Notes under the pieces: generated by a model
Seen by the model: only the letters and a program-made list of their open reading frames with translations
What the model was told of the DNA's origin: nothing
Databases searched by the model: none
Assembly (NCBI GenBank): GCA_943908385.1
Contig: CALTTF010000068.1
Span: forward strand, 1 to 9,625
Length of the DNA: 9,625 nucleotides
Reading direction: 5' to 3'
DNA from: an uncultured Corynebacterium sp.
GTDB lineage: Bacteria; Actinomycetota; Actinomycetes; Mycobacteriales; Mycobacteriaceae
Shown here: positions 6,954 to 9,625 of the stretch, piece by piece
Position numbering within the stretch: position 1 is the first letter of the stretch
Layout: each line of letters opens with the position of its first letter
Program-made: the position numbers and the translations under genes

Positions 6954-7001
6954 ATAGACGAGTCGCCCCGCATGGCAGATTCTGAGGCCGAACCGCGTCC
7001 A

Positions 7002-7007
7002 TAGCGT
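7002..7007 (+). promoter_or_regulatory. -10 box of the PAP2-ABC operon (leaderless type)
   Basis: TAGCGT is followed by 7 nt and then ATG 7015, the same geometry as the divergent kinase promoter. There is no ribosome-binding site in front of that ATG, which supports a leaderless message. The -35 region is poor, as expected for an activator-dependent promoter. Confidence 0.4.
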
Positions 7008-7014
7008 GGATTTC

Positions 7015-7725
7015 ATGACTCACGAAACTTCGACGCGCACGCTTTCGACGTCGCGCAGATCCTCGTCCCGCCCCGTGCCGTGGCCCGCGCTGTTGATTGC
7101 CGTCGCAGCTCTTGCTGCCCTCGCTCTCGCGACGTATCCGGTGCGTGAGCGCCTCTTCACCGCTGTCGCCGGTCTCGCCGAGGGCTCGGCACTGGCCTCG
7201 GCGGTGGGATCCGTGGCCGAATTCGGTCTGCTTGCCCTCGTGGCGACCGCCGGCGTCCTCGCTCTCTGGTGCTGGCTGCGCGAGCGCCGGCGGTTCTGGC
7301 TCCTGGCGCTGGCTGGACTCGGCGTGATCACGGCCTACGGATTGAGCGAGGCCGTCAAGCTGCTGGTCGAGGAGCCGCGGCCCTGCAGCGTCGTCGACAC
7401 TGCCACTGTGCTCAGCTGCCCCGGGAGCGGGGACTGGTCGTGGCCGTCGAATCACGCCGTCCTGGCCGCTGCCTTCGCCACCGCCTGCATCCTCGTCGTC
7501 CCCCGCCTCGCCTGGTTCGCGTTGCCTCTCGCGCTGGCGATCGCCGCCTCTCGAGTGGCCGCCGGAGTCCACTACGTCCACGACGTGCTCTCCGGTCTCG
7601 CGCTCGGTGCCCTCGTCGTCGCGGCCGTCGTCGCCGCGGCGTCGCCGGTGCTGGACCGGCGTCTGACTGGCGGACGGGACGGCCATCCGGATTCGGCCAG
7701 CCGGTCCCAGGGCGGGCGCGCATGA
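7015..7725 (+). CDS. PAP2-family membrane phosphatase (BcrC-like undecaprenyl-diphosphatase candidate)
   Basis: The product has 236 residues from ATG 7015; GTG 7006 is also in frame but overlaps the -10 box. The three PAP2 phosphatase motifs are present: KLLVEEPRP (K115 to R122-P123, the KX6RP form), WPSNHA (PSNH at 144-147, Asn in place of the usual Gly) and SRVAAGVHYVHD (S179-R180, H186, D190). Five to six hydrophobic helices surround them. Such enzymes act outside the membrane and dephosphorylate lipid pyrophosphates; the BcrC branch recycles undecaprenyl pyrophosphate, the target of bacitracin. That substrate is inferred from the neighbouring transporter and two-component genes. The stop overlaps the ATPase start (ATGA), so it leads a three-gene operon. 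A phosphatidic-acid phosphatase role is the alternative. Confidence 0.9.
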   Translation: MTHETSTRTLSTSRRSSSRPVPWPALLIAVAALAALALATYPVRERLFTAVAGLAEGSALASAVGSVAEFGLLALVATAGVLALWCWLRERRRFWLLALAGLGVITAYGLSEAVKLLVEEPRPCSVVDTATVLSCPGSGDWSWPSNHAVLAAAFATACILVVPRLAWFALPLALAIAASRVAAGVHYVHDVLSGLALGALVVAAVVAAASPVLDRRLTGGRDGHPDSASRSQGGRA

Positions 7726-8648
7726 TCGAGGTCGACCGTCTCTCGAAGCGCTACGGCCAGGTGACCGTTGTTGAAGGATTGAGCTTCACGGTCCCCGACG
7801 GATCCATCACCGGGTTCCTAGGCCCGAACGGAGCCGGCAAGTCCACGACCATGCGATGCCTCCTCGGGCTCCACAAGCCCACCACCGGAACCGTGCTCAT
7901 CGACGGGCTCCCGCTGACCGCCCAGACGAGGCCGGCCGAGGTCGTCGGAGCCGTCCTCGACGCCTCCTGGTTCCACCCCGGCCGGACCGGACTGGCGCAC
8001 CTGACGACCATCGCTGCTTCTGCCGGCCTACCCGACCGCCGCGCCTGGGAGGTACTCGAGGCCGTCGCGTTGACCCAGGCAGCTCATCGCAGGATCGGCG
8101 GCTACTCGCTCGGGATGAAGCAGCGCCTGGGGCTCGCGGCCGCCCTGCTGGGCAGACCGCGCAACATCGTCCTCGACGAGCCGATGAATGGCCTCGACCC
8201 GCAGGGGATGGAGTGGATGCGCGCCTTCCTGCGCGATGCCGCCGCGAGCGGCCACGCCGTCCTTGTCTCCTCCCACCTGCTCGGCGAGATGGAGACCCTC
8301 GCCGACCGCCTCGTCGTCATCGACAACGGCCGCTTGCTCGGCCAGTGGGACGTCGCCGATCTTCTGCACGCGCGCAGCCGCCAAGCGCTCCTCCGCACCG
8401 ACGACGACGAACGCGTCGAGCAGGCTCTGCGCGGACTGCGGGTCCCCGTAACCGCACTGCCCGAGGGACTCTGCGTGACATTCGACGAGACGGTCCCCGA
8501 CGCGCTCACGCTCTCGCGGACCTGCCGAGACCTCGACGTGCTCATCACTGCCCTGACGGACAAGCCGATCCGGCTGGAAGAGGAATTCCTCCGCCTCACC
8601 GACCGATCATCCGAAGCCGAACATGGCAAAGAAAGGCCCGAGCGATGA
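7722..8648 (+). CDS. ABC transporter ATP-binding protein (BcrA-like, ABC-2 type)
   Basis: The product has 308 residues. It powers the membrane partner encoded next. Motifs in order: Walker A GPNGAGKS (34-41), signature SLGMKQRL (129-136), Walker B IVLDEP (149-154), D-loop GLDP (157-160) and H-loop H185 in LVSSHLL. At the Q-loop position the sequence reads GAVLDASWFHPGRTG with no clear glutamine; other drug-export ATPases of this group also vary here. After the ATPase domain (about 1-215) a C-terminal domain of about 90 residues follows, usual for the BcrA/CcmA-like group. ATG 7722 overlaps the PAP2 stop, and the stop overlaps the permease start, both by ATGA. Export of, or protection from, a peptide or lipid-II-binding antibiotic is likely from context; the substrate cannot be read from sequence. 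Confidence 0.95.
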   Translation: MIEVDRLSKRYGQVTVVEGLSFTVPDGSITGFLGPNGAGKSTTMRCLLGLHKPTTGTVLIDGLPLTAQTRPAEVVGAVLDASWFHPGRTGLAHLTTIAASAGLPDRRAWEVLEAVALTQAAHRRIGGYSLGMKQRLGLAAALLGRPRNIVLDEPMNGLDPQGMEWMRAFLRDAAASGHAVLVSSHLLGEMETLADRLVVIDNGRLLGQWDVADLLHARSRQALLRTDDDERVEQALRGLRVPVTALPEGLCVTFDETVPDALTLSRTCRDLDVLITALTDKPIRLEEEFLRLTDRSSEAEHGKERPER

Positions 8649-9376
8649 CACGAGCATTGACAGCTGAGGTGCGCCGACTGCTCACCGTGCGCTCCACAGG
8701 CATCTTCGCTGCGCTGCTGATCGGCTGCTGCGTCGGCCCCATCGTCCTGATGGGCATCGTCTACGACCCGGCCTATCGAGGGCCGATCGACGCCGGTGAT
8801 CTGGGCAAGTGCGTGAGCATCTTCCATGTGCTGGCCATCGTGTTCGCCGGCACACACACCGCGACCGAGATCAATGCGGGGTCGACGGCGCTGTCCTTCC
8901 TCACGCAGAAGAGTCGATGGGCCTCGTTGGTGGCACAGGCAGCGGTCCAGTGGGCGTTCCTCGCATTCGCGTACGTCGTCGGCATCGGCCTCGCGCTCGT
9001 CGCGGCGACGTTCTATCCCGACGGGCTGGCCATGTCGCCGCGAGGGTGGGCCTACCTCGCGGCCTACCTCCTCGTCGTTCTCCTGTGGGCGACGATGGCG
9101 ACGGCGCTTGCCGTCCTCACGCGCTCCGTCGCGGTGTCCGTCGCCGCGCCGATCACGTGGATGCTCCTGATCGAACAGCTCGCGTCCATGGTCCCGATGC
9201 TCGAGGCGATCACGCCGTGGCTGCCGTTCAACGCCAGCCACATGCTCCTCGCCCAGGCACTTGGAGAGGCCCCTGCAGGCATGTCCGTGTGGCCTCCTGC
9301 CGTCGCGCTTCTCGTACCGGCACTCGGCCTGGCGGGCGCGGGGCTATGTGCCCATGTCCGACGGGACTCGGCGTGA
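8645..9376 (+). CDS. ABC-2 type transporter permease
   Basis: The product has 243 residues and is the membrane partner of the ATPase it overlaps by 4 nt. GAAAGG about 8 nt upstream supports ATG 8645. About six hydrophobic helices are visible (near residues 19-41, 56-74, 98-122, 135-158, 160-182 and 216-236). The cytoplasmic segment after helix 2 reads TATEINAGSTALSFLTQKSR, which matches the conserved E-G-T-rich loop of ABC-2 permeases in the BcrB/NatB style that contacts the ATPase. One such subunit would pair as a dimer with two ATPases. It has no large extracytoplasmic domain, unlike BceB-type permeases, so this is not a BceAB system. It is the last gene of the operon. Confidence 0.9.
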   Translation: MTRALTAEVRRLLTVRSTGIFAALLIGCCVGPIVLMGIVYDPAYRGPIDAGDLGKCVSIFHVLAIVFAGTHTATEINAGSTALSFLTQKSRWASLVAQAAVQWAFLAFAYVVGIGLALVAATFYPDGLAMSPRGWAYLAAYLLVVLLWATMATALAVLTRSVAVSVAAPITWMLLIEQLASMVPMLEAITPWLPFNASHMLLAQALGEAPAGMSVWPPAVALLVPALGLAGAGLCAHVRRDSA

Positions 9377-9625
9377 TGGGCAGGCCTGCGCCTCGCATCC
9401 GCCGCCCAAGACGGTTCGTGGCGTCGCAGGGCTGGGGCTGACTCACACCGCCGTTCAACAAACGGTCGTTGATGTGAACAGTGGTCCGGAGGAGCCGATC
9501 GCGAGCATTTCGCCGAGTGGGTGTTCACAAACCCGTTCAACTACATCTAGACTAGACAGAGGCAGTTGAAGGTGCTGTTGCAACTTGGGGCGGGAGCCAA
9601 GAAAGCTCCGTTTTTATTGTGTGAT
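9377..9625. other. Non-coding right edge with repeats and falling GC
   Basis: No convincing gene is seen after the permease stop. GC falls clearly from about 9440 onward. The stretch holds a small hairpin CCGTT-CAACA-AACGG (9451-9465), CCGTTCAAC twice (9451-9459 and 9533-9541), and TGTGAACA (9473-9480) facing its inverted copy TGTTCACA (9522-9529). TTCACA (9524-9529) followed 18 nt later by TAGACT is a possible plus-strand promoter. The features fit the control region of a gene beyond the window or the edge of another mobile segment. Confidence 0.5.
9593..9615 (+). terminator. Terminator- or attenuator-like hairpin with T-tract
   Basis: GGAGC (9593-9597) pairs with GCTCC (9605-9609) around a 7-nt loop, then G and five T's follow. 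The stem is short. It lies over 200 nt past the permease stop and after a possible promoter, so it may be a leader attenuator for an unseen downstream gene rather than the operon's terminator. Confidence 0.45.

Noticed and set aside
6872..6973. Longer kinase N-terminus beginning at 6973
   Set aside because: The extra residues are not hydrophobic or domain-like and would place the start inside the divergent promoter; ATG 6871 or 6880 fits a -10 box or the conserved part better.
6868..7686. 272-codon minus-strand ORF
   Set aside because: It is antisense to the PAP2 gene and crosses the divergent promoter; the low-complexity Glu/Arg/Gly-rich translation is typical of a GC-rich shadow.
8102..9241. 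379-codon minus-strand ORF
   Set aside because: It is antisense to the ATPase and permease genes and consists of Arg/Asp/His-rich low-complexity sequence.
9451..9465. Hairpin as the operon terminator
   Set aside because: The stem is only 5 bp and no T-run follows.

Overview
This is high-GC DNA of actinobacterial character, probably from a Micrococcales genus such as Microbacterium, Brevibacterium or Leucobacter. The genus is a guess from codon use, GTG and leaderless starts, and protein style; no marker gene is present. The left third holds a relaxase, so the window probably comes from a conjugative or mobilizable plasmid or an integrated element carrying cargo genes.

Left (1-3056, minus strand): the first 1018 codons of a very large MobF/TraA-type relaxase-helicase, still open at the left edge. 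It has an N-terminal HUH strand-transferase domain and a RecD-like helicase domain. By eye its GC content is clearly lower than that of the DNA to its right. The 5' non-coding stretch (3057-3200) contains a 20-bp perfect palindrome, a small inverted repeat and a 12-bp tandem direct repeat. It is the best place to look for an oriT.

Middle (about 3200-4610, plus strand): the GC-rich 3' end of an operon that looks truncated on its left. It contains a possible gene tail, a short gene apparently broken by a +1 frameshift, a four-helix membrane protein and an acidic lipoprotein, the last two translationally coupled. I do not recognise these families. A second short ORF with an apparent indel follows (4693-4796), and then a hairpin between convergent genes.

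Right (4818-9376): a coherent envelope-stress or antibiotic-resistance locus. On the minus strand is a NarL-type two-component system whose histidine kinase carries an extra C-terminal membrane helix and an extracytoplasmic domain. Divergent from it is a plus-strand operon, each gene overlapping the next by 4 nt: a PAP2 phosphatase, an ABC ATPase and an ABC-2 permease. The PAP2 + ATPase + permease set matches the logic of the bacitracin-resistance set bcrC/bcrA/bcrB. The kinase and regulator probably sense envelope damage or a drug and switch the operon on. The shared 143-bp promoter region has two leaderless-type -10 boxes and a repeated 10-bp motif that could be the regulator's operator.

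Right edge (9377-9625): non-coding and falling in GC, with inverted and direct repeats, a possible promoter and a terminator-like hairpin. It looks like the start of a different segment. No tRNA, rRNA, CRISPR array or complete insertion sequence was seen.
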